Of a stretch of 64,000 bases of DNA, positions 23,206 through 34,897 are shown one piece after another. The position numbers and the translations under genes were made by a program. Each line of letters starts with the position of its first letter. Within the stretch, counting starts at the first letter, position 1. The notes under the pieces were generated by a model. The model was not told the origin of the DNA, ran no database searches, and worked only from the letters and a program-made list of their open reading frames with translations. Source of the stretch: Piper betle (taxonomy: Eukaryota > Streptophyta > Magnoliopsida > Piperales > Piperaceae); the NCBI GenBank assembly GCA_033002965.1, contig JAURVB010013239.1, positions 1 to 64,000 on the forward strand, read 5' to 3'.

Positions 23206-23557
23206 GATTGTCAGAATGTATGTATTAATGATGAAGAAATTGAATTAAGAACTCAAGAATTATTAAATACTAGAATAAACCCTATAAATATAAGAGAACA
23301 ACTTGATAATATAATTTTAGAAATATATTCTATGGGGAAATTAAAAACAGACGAAATAGAATCCATATTAAAGTAAAAATATAATTTAGAGTTAGTAGAC
23401 GATATAGATAAAGGGAAAATACCTCTATTGGAATTAGAAAAACTCCCTGAAGAATTAAACGACCCAAAAGAAACTGCTTATATGATGGCTATAGGAGAAA
23501 CTTCTAAACGATCTAAAAGAGACCTTGAAGGAATAGGTACAAGAGGAGTAGACAAAG
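23206..23557 (+). pseudogene. Downstream caulimovirid polyprotein fragment
   Basis: The same frame continues past the TAG at 23203-23205 with Glu/Ile/Lys-rich sequence. There is another stop (TAA 23374-23376), then an open piece up to the junction with LTR sequence near 23558. No domain motif is visible. By position it is probably the region between movement protein and coat protein. Confidence 0.5.
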
Positions 23558-24009
23558 GTTGGAGAATTATTATTATATTTTATATTATATTCTCTACCCG
23601 GTTATTCCTACCTGGTTAATTAATATATTTTATTATTTACCGGGTTAAATAAAATGCTGGTGTTGGGGTGTTTTCACATACCCTAGCAGTCATTTTCATT
23701 TTATATTTTGTGAGGGGGCGTCTTTCTCATCCCAGACGCCTACTTCCATCTTTTTCTCCTCTTCCTTACTAGATCCGGCTTCTTCCTTGCTTGGGTATTC
23801 TTAATTTTCATTCATGTATATTTTGAATTGATAATAAGCTTGATAATCATAAGAATTAAAGTTTTAAATCAACAAGAAAAGAACTAAACTAAAATGTATA
23901 TGACTAGAATCCTTGCCATGGCCGACAAGTTGTCATGTTTGGCAAGATGGGAAATCATAGGCAAAGCTTTGCCAGGGATCCATTGCAGTGGATGATTGCA
24001 AGCCAAGGA
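23558..24009 (+). mobile_element. Second LTR fragment after the pararetrovirus segment
   Basis: From TGGAGAATTATTATTA the sequence follows the LTR from about its position 88 (compare 19489 onward and 29610 onward) through TTTTCACATACCCTAGC. It reaches GATTGCAAGCCAAGGAA, then joins gag at about 24010. It repeats sequence already present at 19489-19970, so the pararetrovirus segment sits between two overlapping LTR pieces. Confidence 0.75.
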
Positions 24010-24260
24010 ATCATAAGCTTGATAGTGATCGCTACACTATGGAAAAGTTCTGGAAGAATGGCGCTGAGGTATTTATTGGAGGGACTGATCCAATGAAGTT
24101 AGAGAGCTGGTTAGGCATTACCAAAAAGCGTTTAGGGTTTTGTCTGTGCCCCACCACCATCAAGTGAGATTAGCAACATGCATGCTTCAAGAGGAAGAAT
24201 CTTACTGGTGGAAATCCATGGAAAAACCACATTCCATCGACGTCAAGTTGTTTGGTGAGG
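24010..24260 (+). pseudogene. Gag remnant of nested element
   Basis: Resumes in mid-gag at the DSDRYTMEKFWKNGAEVFIGG region (about 24024-24085), then a shifted frame reading HQVRLATCMLQEEESYWWKS. It jumps near 24245 to the protease-RT linker. The start codon, zinc knuckle and protease are missing, the same type of deletion as in the older element at 19115. Confidence 0.7.
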
Positions 24261-25990
24261 GTTGTAAAGCCTTTTTGGCCAACTTAGTTGAGTTTGAGTC
24301 CAAACCCAAAGAGTTGTCCATGATTCCTGTGGTAGCAGAGTTTCCCGTTGTATTCCCAGATCAACTTCCAGGGTTACCTCCTAAGTGAGCAGTGGAGTTC
24401 GCCATTGACCTAGCACCTGGAGGAACAACAATTTCTAAAGCACCATACCACATGGCTCCAGCAGAACTCAAGGAGTTAAAGAGTCAACTAAAGAAGTTGT
24501 TGCAGGTAGGTTTCATCCGATCAAGTATGTCACCATGGGGAGCCCCTGTTCTTTTTGTCAAGAAGAAAGATGGATCACTACGGCTGTGTATTGACTATCG
24601 ACAACTCAATCAAGTAACAGTCAAGAATCGATACCCCTTATTGAGGATTGATGACTTGTTTGATCAGCTTAAAATAACCAGAGTATTTTCTAAGATAGAC
24701 TTGCGGTTTGGTTATCACCAGTTGCGAGTAAAGGAGTTAGACATACATAAAACAGCTTTCCAAATATGATATGGACATTAAGAGTTTCTGGTCATGCCTT
24801 TTGATCTAACAAATGCACTAGCGGCCTTTATGTCACTCATGAACACAGTATTCACGCATACTTGGATAAGTTTATTATCATGTTTGTGGAGGACATACTG
24901 GTCTATTCAAATAATGAAGAAGAGCATATGAGGCACTTGTCCATTACTCTTCAAGTTCTGAGAGAAAATCAATTGTTCACCAAGTTCTCAAAGTGTGACT
25001 TCTATTTGAAGGAGGTAAACTTCCGTGGTCATATTATCTCAAAGGCCGAAGTTGCAGTGGATCCATCAAAAGTGATAGCAGTCACTGATTGGCCACAACC
25101 CAAGTCAGTCCTAACATCAAAAGTTTTCTTGGTTTAGCAGGTTACTACATAAAATTCATTAAAGACTTCTCCTTAGTAGCATCTCTGATGACTAAGCTCA
25201 CAAGGAAGGGAGTCAAGTTTGAATGGAGTAGTAAGTGTGAGGAGAGTTTCTAGTCTCTAAAGAAGAGTCTAACAACTACACCAATCTTCACACTGCCAAG
25301 TGGTAATGAAGGATTCATAGTCTTCAGTGATGCGTCCCCATTGGGTTTAATATGTGTCCTTATGCAGGGAGGTAAAGTGGTGGCCTATGCCTCTCGTCAA
25401 TTGAAGAATCATGAGCAAAATTATGCAACCCATGACTGGGAACTGGAAGTAGTGATTTTTGCCCTGAAGATTTGGAGACACTACTTGTATGGAGTCCAGT
25501 TTGAAGCCTTCACTGACGACCAGAGTTTGAAGTATTTCTTCACCCAAAATGACCATAACCTTCGATAGAGGCGGTGGATAGAACTGGTAGCAAATGCGTT
25601 GAGTCAGAAGGGCAAAGTGGACAAAGGTCAACAACTAGCTAGACTTTGGGCCATGTTAGCATAACTGGAGGCTATCAACCTTGTGGAGCAACTAACAGGG
25701 TTACTGGCAAATTTGATTATTTCCAACGATTTAGTTGGTCGTGTTAAGCTAGCACAAATGGGTGATGAGGAGCTCAATGAAATGTTGGACAAGACTTCTA
25801 ACATTGTAGTTGATTCCAATAGTGTGATCAGATTTAGAGGAAGGTTGTGTGTACCCAAGGATGATACACTGAGGCGGAATATCTTGGAGGAGGCTCATTG
25901 CTCAAAGTTCTCGATACACCCTGGAGTTACTAAAATGTATCAGAATTTACAGTGAACCTACTGGTGGATTGGGACGAAGAGGGATTTTTT
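24245..25990 (+). pseudogene. RT-RNase H and integrase N-terminus of nested element
   Basis: Reads linker, RT ([11 protein letters not shown] region at about 24580-24615; catalytic motif decayed to FVEDILVYS at about 24880-24906), RNase H ([12 protein letters not shown] near 25517-25552) and the start of integrase ([10 protein letters not shown] near 25912-25941). The first Asp of the DD pair in RT is Glu, which would inactivate the enzyme. Several stops (for example TGA near 24386 and 24768) and frameshifts. It is cut near 26005 by a minus-strand LTR. Confidence 0.85.
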
Positions 25991-26004
25991 CTCCAAGAGT
26001 CAGA

Positions 26005-28357
26005 CTCACCCTCTCGGTATCACAAGTGTATAATGAGCCGTCTTGCACCATTGCACCCTATTGCCCCTTTCGGCATGGGGACAGGTGTTCAATCTTTCAG
26101 GGGGTGCTGCCTTGTGCTGAATTGAGTTGACCCCGGTTGCGTTCCAGCGCATGGTGGTCAGATACTCAAGTCGACCAAGACTCCTACATAGTAATTTTAA
26201 GGGTGCGGCCCTGTGTCGGACTGAGTCAATTCCTTGACCCCGGTTGCACTCGGTGCATGGTGGTCGAATCTGGGCTTAGGCCGACCAGGGCTATTAAAAG
26301 GGAAAATATAACATTTCAAATAATTATACGGACCTAGATACTTCGTAGGTGGACTCGCAACTGCGACAAATGATCCTAATCTAAACGAGAACATAAAATT
26401 ATACATAAATATAATTTTATTTGACTAGAAATGCATGCAACTAAATGTCTAATATATATATCATTATTAAAATTCAACAATATTAAATATTAAATTATTC
26501 ATGTGACATAATCATTTAAATCCTACTTTACATTTTAAATTTATTATCTAAATCATAATTTACACTTCATTAATGATAAAGTAATTATTAATTTATAAAC
26601 AAGTATTTAATTATTATTATTAGTATATTTTCTTTTGAGATAATAATTACTTAACCATGATCTTGATCATTTAGTTTACGGTTATAATTTTTAATCACTA
26701 TCCTTATTCATAGCAATTTAATTAATCAAGTTGTACGATTAAATTATTTAAAATAATTTGTATTATTCTAATTCAAAAATATTATTAAAATAATTATTTT
26801 AAATTATTCAATTTAATAAAGTTTCGAACTTTATTTATTTTCATTATACTACTTAGGTTAAATGCTTGCGATTTTTTTACCCGATTATAATTTAATAACT
26901 CATTTTCTATATTACTAACTCGTTATTAAAATAATCACTTTATTTACCTAATATTAAATTTAATATGGTAAAGGTAAAATCTTTAATTTTATTAATTACT
27001 TATAACCATCCGATTTAAAATTAATCGCTTATGGTACGCCGATTAATTATCAACCATTTATCATTACTGTATTTTTATTACTTATATCCATGTCGATTTC
27101 GTCCAATAATTAATTAGTTTCGTAACTTTTCCCATAACCCGTTAAAATGATTATTTTTAAAGATTTATTACGAGTTAGTATTAGTTTTTAAGTCGAGTTG
27201 GTATCGAGTCAACCCATATTTACAAAATTGTCATAATCTTCTTCCCCAACGTCTCTTCTTCTCCAAACTCCATCTTTGCACCCAAAAACAGGTTTGTGAT
27301 GCGTTCTTCTTCAACCCTATGCAACCTTCCCCAGCAACCTAATTGAACAACCATATAAACATCCCAACAAGGCATCAACAACGAATTAAAACAGCCAAAG
27401 ATGAAACCCAACGTCCATGTTTTACAGCACCCATCTAAGGCGACCGTCCTGCACCAAACCAGGCATGTTCTTCTTCTCCCAGCTCAAGACCCCTCCTTTC
27501 TTGCACCTTGCTCCAATTCAGATGTTCCACAACCTCAGGCCGGCCTCAAAACAGTAAGGATCTGCCACCTTTGGACGTTGCATGGAGTATGGTCGTTCTC
27601 CCATTTCTGCACTTCGCCGCCATGAATTCCGGCGAGAAGGTCGTCCCCTATGGAGTGTTTCGGCAGCCTGAACTGCTGTGATGGAACCCATGATGCTATC
27701 GGCGAAGCACAACCGGTGTCTACCCCTTTGAATCTTTCAATACAACATCTATTTTAGAGGAACTGCCATCACCATCATCACCCCTTGCAACTCCGCTCAC
27801 AAACAGCTGTAATTCTGCCACCACTTGGAAACTAGGGATACGGCAAGCCCTCCCTTCGACCTAGCAGTAAGAGAGGTCGTCGGGGTGTGAGGGACTGCCT
27901 TGCAATTGTTCTTACGGTTGCCCATCTTGCCAAGGTTTCAAACTACTCGGCCATGGACGGGATTCCAATTTTCAGGTTAGTTCTTTTCTTTCTTGTTAAT
28001 TTCAGACTTTAGTTGCATGATTAACAAGCTTATTATCAATTAAAAAGAATATGCATGCAAGAAAATTAAGAAGAGGGAGATAGGAAGGATACCCAAGCAA
28101 GGAAGAAGCCACGCCAGTAAGGAAGAGGAGAAGAAAATGCGAATGAAGGCTCAGGTGGAGGACGACCTTCATAAAATAAAATGAAGCGATGGCTAGGGTA
28201 TGTGAAAATACCCGTATTTCACTTAACCGGGTAACTGGGTAAATAATAAAATGAGTAAATAATTAACCGGGTAAAATTAATCGAGTAAAGAATATAACAC
28301 GTTCGGTCTTTCTCGGACCGCGTTCGGACCTTTCCGTACCGCGTCCGCATCCAAATA

Positions 28358-28388
<31 letters not shown>

Positions 28389-28403
28389 TTCACAGTCTTT
28401 ACA
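26005..28403 (-). mobile_element. Minus-strand family A LTR inside integrase
   Basis: The right edge is CACAGTCTTTACA at 28403 after a (TTA)n run (28358-28387), so on its own strand the LTR starts TGTAAAGACTGTG. It runs left through the AT-rich stretch (26380-27230) and two copies of the conserved core (26110-26290). It stops at about 26005 without its GGGTCGTTACA end. About 120 bp of integrase coding is missing across the site, so the left end was deleted. Confidence 0.75.
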
Positions 28404-29425
28404 AACTTTGAAAAAGCATGACTTCATATGGGTGGTTGTGGACCGACTAACTAAGGTAGCCCACTTCATACCGACGAAATCAATGAGAACTACGGGATAC
28501 CTGGTAGGACTGTATGTCGACAATATTGTCAAGTTGCATGGGATTCCAAAGGAGATAATCTCCGACCGAGATCCCCTATTCACCTCACATGTCTGGGAAG
28601 CTTTCCAAAAAGCCATGGGGACCCAAATCAAGCTGAGTACAACATATCATCCCCAAACTGATGGTCAGAGTGAAAGGACTATTCAAACTTTGGAAGATTT
28701 GTTGCGAGCTTGCATTCTTGACTAAGTAGGTGATTGGGAAAAACACTTAGCCTTAGCTGAATTCACCTACAATAAATCTTATCAAGCCGGTATAGGGATG
28801 ACACTATTTGAAGTCTTTTATAGTATGCCCTGTAGGTCTCCATCGTGCTGGCTGGATTCTACTGAAACAGTTATAGTCGGTCCAGAGATGGTGAGGGAAG
28901 CAACTAAAAGGCAAAACTCATTCAACAAAGGCTTAAGGTAGCTCAGGATCGACAGAAGAGTGATGCTGATACTCAAAGGAGAGACCTAGAGTTCCAAGTT
29001 GGGGAGTTTGTATACCTAAAGACATCTCCTAGGAAGGGGTGATCATATTTAGAACATCAGGGAAGTTGAAGCCAAGATTCATAGGACCGTTCCCAATCCT
29101 GGATCGAGTTGGAAATTGTGCATATAGACTAGCATTGCCACCAAGCCTAGCTGGAGTACACAATGTTTTCCATATGTCAATGCTCAAGAAATAGGTACGA
29201 GATGAAGATCATATAATCACAAATTTTGAAGACTTAGAGCTACAATCAAATTTAACCTACGAGGAAAAGCCGATTCACAACCTGACAAGGAAATAAAGAC
29301 ACTTAGGAACATGGAAATTCCTTTGGTAAAAGTATTGTGGAAAAATCAGGGGTCAAAGGAAGCTACGTGGGAGACTGAACAAGAAATGGCAAGCAAATAC
29401 CCTATCTTATTTGTGGCATAAGATT
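28404..29425 (+). pseudogene. Integrase core and chromodomain of nested element
   Basis: Continues integrase with [18 protein letters not shown] (about 28426-28480), [13 protein letters not shown] (about 28561-28600) and YHPQTDGQSERT (about 28645-28683). The C-terminal region with LTYEEKPI follows. The catalytic-core segment is open for 105 codons, then stops (TAA 28723-28725) and frameshifts accumulate. The end matches the chromodomain end of the complete element. Confidence 0.85.
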
Positions 29426-29518
29426 CTTATCATTGTAGTAGCATGAACTATATCGAAGAAATAATTAATCATGATTGTTCTGTTGTCTGTTATGATATTT
29501 CAGGGACAAAATATTTCC

Positions 29519-29531
29519 AAGTTGGGGAGAT
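29519..29531 (+). other. Polypurine tract of nested element
   Basis: AAGTTGGGGAGAT lies directly before the 3' LTR start. The same TTGGGGAGAT sits beside the 3' LTR of the complete element on the other strand. Confidence 0.8.
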
Positions 29532-29542
29532 TGTAAAGACTA

Positions 29543-29586
<44 letters not shown>

Positions 29587-30719
29587 ACTCGGTCTGGGAA
29601 GGATCAAACGTTAGAGAATTATTATTATTTTTTATATTATATTCTCTACTCGGTTAATTAATATATTTTACTATTTAATCAATTAAATGAAATGCTGGTG
29701 TTAGGGTGTTTTCACATACCCTAGCCATCATTTTTATTTTATATTTTGTGAGGGGGCATCTTTCTCATCCCAAACGCCTACTCCCATCTTCTTCTCCTTT
29801 TCCTTACCCGAGCCGGCTTCTTCCTTGCTTGGGTATTCTTCCTATCTCCCTATAATTATTTGAAATATTGTATTTTACCTTTTTGGTAGCCCTGGTTGGC
29901 CTGAGCCCAGATTCGACCACCATGCACCGAGTGCAACCAGGGTCAACGAATTGACTCAGTCTGACACAAGTCCTCACCCTTTGAAATTACTATGTGGGAG
30001 TCTTCGTCGACTTGAGTTCATATCCAACCACCATATGCCGAGCGCAACCGGGGTCGACTCAATTTGGTGTAGGGTAGCACCCCCTAAAAGATTGAATACC
30101 TACCCCCATGCCGAAAGGGGGGACAGGGCACAATAGAGCAAGACGGCTCATTATGCACTTGTGATACCGAGAGGGTTAGTCAATGGCAAATAACAGTAAC
30201 TATAGGCCGTGGGCCACGTAGCAAGTGTGCGCATTGATGGGATGACAGCTATATGGGGTGGCCACCCCTCCCAGCACATTAAAAGCTCGGCATAGGCTCA
30301 TATCAACTAAAAGTCTCAAGAAATGATAATAGGGATTATATTGGCTTGTTTCATTTAATTATGCGGCTTAGTAGTTTTATCACTAACGTGGAATTGCCTC
30401 TGTAGGTGAACAACTTTGGACTGAAGAATAAAAGTGTGGTTGGTGTTTCTTTTATCAACCAAGGTTTGGTGAACTAATAATAAATTGGACTTCCTTTTTA
30501 TTCTCTTGTGTTATAAATGTGGCTATGAGAAACGGTTCGAGACTGTGAGACTTTGAGTTAGTTTATTTTATGCATTGTCACATGCTATCAGAACATGTTT
30601 TATTTTTATAATTTATAAATTCTAGACTTGTTGCCGTATTAGAATACATGTTCTTGAAGTTATGTTTACATCAATTATATTTTAAGTACCACCTGGGCCG
30701 GTTTAGGCAGGCCGTTACA
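29532..30719 (+). mobile_element. 3' LTR of nested element (internally deleted)
   Basis: Starts TGTAAAGACTATG with an (AT)n run, ends GGCCGTTACA at 30719. At about 29854 it jumps from TATCTCCCTA to the AATTATTTGAAATATTG region. The GC-richer block and most of the AT-rich stretch present at 19760-21490 are missing. Two copies of the conserved core follow (29895-29960 and 30005-30065). Confidence 0.8.
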
Positions 30720-31968
30720 TGTATTGACTGTTGACAACTCAATCAAGTGACAGTCAAGAATCGGTACCCTTTACCGAGGCTTCATTACTTGTTTGATCAA
30801 CTAAAAATAGCCAGAGTATTTTCTAAGATAGACTTGCGGTCTAGTTATCACCAGTTGTGAGTAAAGGAGTCGATGTATAGAAAATAGTTTTTCGAACATG
30901 GTATAAACATTATTAGTTTCTGGTCATGCCTTTTGGTCTAACAAATGCACCAGCAGCCTTTATGTCACTCATGAACACAACATTCAATGCATACTTGGAC
31001 AAGTTTATTATCGTGTTTGTGGACGACATTCTGGTCTATTCAAATAAGGAAGAAGAGCATGTAAAGCACCTATCCATTACTCTTCAAGTTCTGAGTGAAC
31101 ATCAACGGTTTGCCAAGTTCTCAAACTGTGACTTCTGGTTGAAGGAGGTAAACTTCCTTGGACATATTATCTCAAAGGTTAGAGTTGCAGTGGATCCATC
31201 AAAAGTGAAAGCAGTCACTAATTGGCCACAACCCAAGTTAGTCACTGACATCAGAAGCTTTCTTGGCTTAGCGGGTTACTAGAGGAAGTTCATTAAAGAC
31301 TTCTACTTACTAGCATCACCGATGACCAAGCTCACAAGGAAGGAAGTCAAGTTTGCATGGGGTCGTAAGTGTGAGGAGAGTTTCCAGTCTCTAAAGAAGA
31401 TTCTAACAACTGCTCCAGTCTTGACACTGCCAAATGATAATGAAGGATTCGTAGTCTTCAGTGATGCGTCCCTGTTGGGTTTAGGATGTGTTGTTATGCA
31501 GGGAGGTAAAGTGGTGGCATATGCCGCTCGACAATTGAAGAATCATGAGCAAAATTATGCGACCCATGACTTGGAACTGGCAGCAGTGGTTTTTGCCCTA
31601 AAGATTTGGAGATACTACTTGTATGGAGCCCAGTTCAAAGTCTTCACTAACTACCAGAATTTGAAGTATATCGTCACCCTGAATGACTGTAACCTTCGAC
31701 AGAGGCGGTGGATAGAGTATTTGAAGGACTATGGCTTCCAAGTCTTATACCAACCAAAGAAAGCAAATGTGGTAGCAGACGCGTTGAGTCGGAGGGGTAA
31801 AGTGGACAATGGTCAGCAGCTAGCTAGACTGTGGACTATGTCAGCAGAATTGGTGGCTATCAACCATGTGGAGCAACTGACAGGGTTAGTGGCAAATTTG
31901 GTTATTTCCAACAATTTGGTTGATCATGTTAAGATAGCACAAATGGGTGATGAATAGCTGAATGAACT
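30720..31968 (+). pseudogene. RT-RNase H of the old family A element (right part)
   Basis: After the second TGTAT the RT continues: [17 protein letters not shown] (about 30926), FVDDILVYS intact (about 31016-31042), RNase H with [10 protein letters not shown] and [14 protein letters not shown], and the connection to integrase ([11 protein letters not shown]). Stops at 31280-31282 (TAG) and 31955-31957 (TAG). Integrase, PPT and the LTR start are missing after 31968. Confidence 0.85.
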
Positions 31969-32280
31969 TGTAATGACCCGGTCCAAAGTACAACGAATGA
32001 GCCTAAGTCATTTCCTTAAATTGGTTAACCCAAGTTAAAGATCTATAGTCCATTCTCACTTATAAATAGAATCTTCTCCCAGTAGGTATTAGATGTGGGA
32101 TTATGTTGAGGGATCTCATAATCCACCTACCTTAGGAAAATTTCGTCCCCAAAATTCCTACACTTGGCCCATTGCTAACCCTAGCCCACGACATTCTTTG
32201 GCCCGTGACCAGCAGCCTAGCCAACGTCCCTAATCCAACCCACCATCTAACATGTAACCAGGTTGCTCTGATACCACCTA
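31969..32280 (-). mobile_element. Short cassette with PBS, PPT-like motif and LTR-like end
   Basis: On the minus strand: GGTGGTATCAGAGC (32280-32267), about 110 bp, TTTTGGGGACGAAATTTT (about 32155-32138), then TGAGATCCC...CCCACATC and an end at GGTCATTACA (31969). The arrangement PBS, short spacer, purine tract, short LTR-like end resembles small non-autonomous LTR units in plants. It abuts the LTR at 32281, so it may instead be the truncated 5' region of that element. Confidence 0.4.
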
Positions 32281-34253
32281 TAACAACCCGCCATGTTTCA
32301 CGATATTGTGGGCCTTGCTGGCCAGGTGTTATTCAAAATTTAATAAAACCAACCCTATAACAGCCAGTCCTAACCAGACCGGGTGTTACTTAAAAGGTAA
32401 CATGAATAATATGAAAGCAAATAAGTCTAGCATTTCTAACTCAAAAGAACTTATCTTTCAAATGACAATGTATGAAATAATTATGCCACAGTCTTGGACC
32501 GTTTCCCATAGCCACATTTATAACACATGAAAAGTAAAAAGAGAAGTCTGATTATTATCTGTTCCCCACCTGAGTTGGTAGAAGAACCACCCTGTTGTCT
32601 CTTAGTCCTTAGTTCCAGCTGCAAACCTGTGGTGGCAATTCCGCATTAGTGATTAGACACTAAGCCATATAATTAAATAAAACAAGTCCATAAACTCCTT
32701 ATCATTAACTATAATAATGGCTATTGTGACCATTCCAACATGTCCATTTATTAGCTAATGGTTCAGTCCACCATGTCCATTAGTTGGCCGATGGGTCAGT
32801 CTACCATGTCCATCTATTGGCTAATGGGTTAGTCCACGATGTCCATCTATTGGCTAATGGGTCAGTCCACATGTCCAATCTGCCATGCCCGTTATCTGCT
32901 AGTGAGTCAAATCCACCATGTCCATAATTGGCTGGTGAGTCCAATCCGCCATGTCCAATTTATTGGTTGATGGGTCAGTCCATCATGTCCATTATCGGCT
33001 GGCAAGTCTAATCCACCATGTCCGTTATCGACTGGTGAGTCCAATCCGCCGTGTCCGTAATTGGCTCGCGAGTCCAATCCGCCCTGTCCAATTTATTGGC
33101 TGATGGGTCAGTCCATCATGTCCATTACCGGCTGGCGAGTCTAATCCGCCATGCCCATTATCACCTGGTGAGTCCAATCCACCATGTCCGTAATTGGCTG
33201 GCGAGTCCAATCCTCCATGTCCAATTTATTGGCTGATGGGTCAGTCCATCATCTCCATTACCAGCTGGCGAGTCCAATCCGCCATGTCCGTTATCGGCTG
33301 GTGAGTACAATCCACCATGTCCGTAATTGGCTGGCGAGTCCAATCCGCCATGTCCTATTTATTGGTTGATGGGTCAGTCCATCATGTCCATTACCAGCTG
33401 GCGAGTCCAATCCGCCATGTCCATTATCGGCTGGTGAGTCCAATCCACCATGTCCGTAATTGGCTCACAAGTCCAATCTGCCATGTCCAATTTATTAGCT
33501 GATGGGTCAGTCCATCATGTTCATTACCGGCTGGCGAGTCCAATCTGCCATGTCCGTTATCGACTGGTGAGTCCAATCCACCATGTCCGTAATTGGCTGG
33601 CGAGTCCAATTTGCCATGTCCAATTTATTGGCTGATGGGTCAGTCCATCATGTCCATTACCAGCTGACGAGTCCAATCCGCCATATCCGTTATCGGCTTG
33701 TGAGTCCAATCTGCCATGTCCAATTTGTTGTATTATGGTTGTCAGGTCCATTCTTACATGTCCATTATTGGATTATGAAGGGCGTAGCCCATGTCAGACT
33801 GAGTCAATTGCTTGACCCCGGTTGCACTCGGTGCACGGTGGTCGAATCTGGGCTCAGGCTGACCAAGTTGCCCACAAGGGAAAATACAACATTTTAAATA
33901 ATTGTACAGACCTGGATATTTCAAACTCATAGCTGCGAGCGATGATCCTAATCCAAGCAAGGAAGAAACACCGGCAAGGAAGAGGAGAACTAGGCGGCTA
34001 AGGTGAGAAAGACGCCCCTACACCCGTATGTGAAAAATGATGTCCTCTTTCAAAATTTATAAAAATGAAAATGATGGCTAGGTATGTGAAAACATCCGTA
34101 TTTCACTTAACCGGGTAACCGGGTAAATAATAAAATGAGTAAATAATAAAATACAATAATTAACCGGGTAAAGAATATAACACGTTCGATCCTTTCCGGA
34201 CCAAGCTGAATATATTATATTTTTTTTTCCACTTTTTTTCCACGGTCTTTACA
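32281..34253 (-). mobile_element. Minus-strand family A LTR (133-bp array subtype)
   Basis: The left edge TATAACAACCCGCC is a decayed TGTAACGACCCGCC, with a PBS on its left. The right edge is CACGGTCTTTACA at 34253. It shares the 133-bp array and surrounding sequence with the solo LTR at 4231-7333 but lacks most of that copy's AT-rich and GC-rich part. No matching flank duplication is visible, so neighbouring sequence was deleted. Confidence 0.75.
32720..33770. repeat. 133-bp higher-order minisatellite, six full units
   Basis: The TTTATTGG-type anchor recurs at 32959, 33092, 33225, 33358, 33491 and 33624, each exactly 133 bp apart. Each unit holds four ~33-bp monomers (GAGTCCAATCCGCCATGTCC type). 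The overlapping 60-104-codon frames on both strands in this interval are repeat by-products. Confidence 0.9.
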
Positions 34254-34897
34254 TCTTCCTCACCCTAGCTGCCTGTATCTCATCTTCTTCTCCTCTACCT
34301 TACCAGAGCCAGCTTTCTACTGCTTGGGTATTCTTCCTATCTCCCTATTTTTAATTTTCATGCATGAATATTTTTTTAAATGATAATAAGTTTGATAATC
34401 ATGGAAACTAAAATCTCAAATCAACAAGAAAGAAAAGAACAAAATTGGAAACTGAAATCTCATCCATGGCTGACGAGTTTGAAATTTTGGCAAGATGGGC
34501 AACCGTAAGAAAAATTGCAATGCAGCTGCTCACAACCCCGACGACCTCTCTAGCTACTGGGTTGACGGGTGGCATCGCCTTGTCCCCTCTTTCCAATGGG
34601 TGGCAGAATTGCACCTATTACTGAGCAGAATTTCAAGGGTGACTATGGTGGTGGCGTTCCTCTGAAATAGAAGTCGTAATGGAAGCTTTAGAGGGCAGAC
34701 GCCAGGTTGTTCTTCGCCGACAACATCAGGGGTCCATTACAGTAGTTCTTGCCGCTGGCATAGTCCACTACTGATAACCTTCTTGCCGGAATTCATGGTG
34801 GCGAACATGCAGACGTGGGAGAACGACCCTACTCCCTGCGCCATCCAAAGGTGGCCGATCCTTCCTAGTTGATGACGGCCTGAGGTAGCTGAACCTC
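34254..34897 (+). mobile_element. Plus-strand family A LTR, left piece
   Basis: Aligns with the LTR at about 19660-20100 (GCTTGGGTATTCTTCCTATC, TTTTCATGCATG, AAATCAACAAGAAA). Its beginning is lost at the edge of the minus LTR, and it is interrupted at 34897 by the complete element. It resumes at 43192. Confidence 0.75.
34893..34897. repeat. TSD ACCTC (left) of the complete element
   Basis: ACCTC at 34893-34897 and again at 43187-43191 frames the complete element exactly. Confidence 0.9.

Larger units (their letters stand above)
19402..30719 (+). mobile_element. Nested family A chromovirus, rearranged
   Basis: Bounded by TGTAAAGACTGTG at 19402 and GGCCGTTACA at 30719 with TGTAT duplications outside. 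Internal order: 5' LTR part, pararetrovirus fragment, second LTR fragment, gag remnant, RT-RNase H, integrase split by a minus LTR, chromodomain remnant, PPT, 3' LTR. The PBS and the 3' end of the 5' LTR are missing. All coding parts carry stops or frameshifts, so it is not autonomous. Confidence 0.8.
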
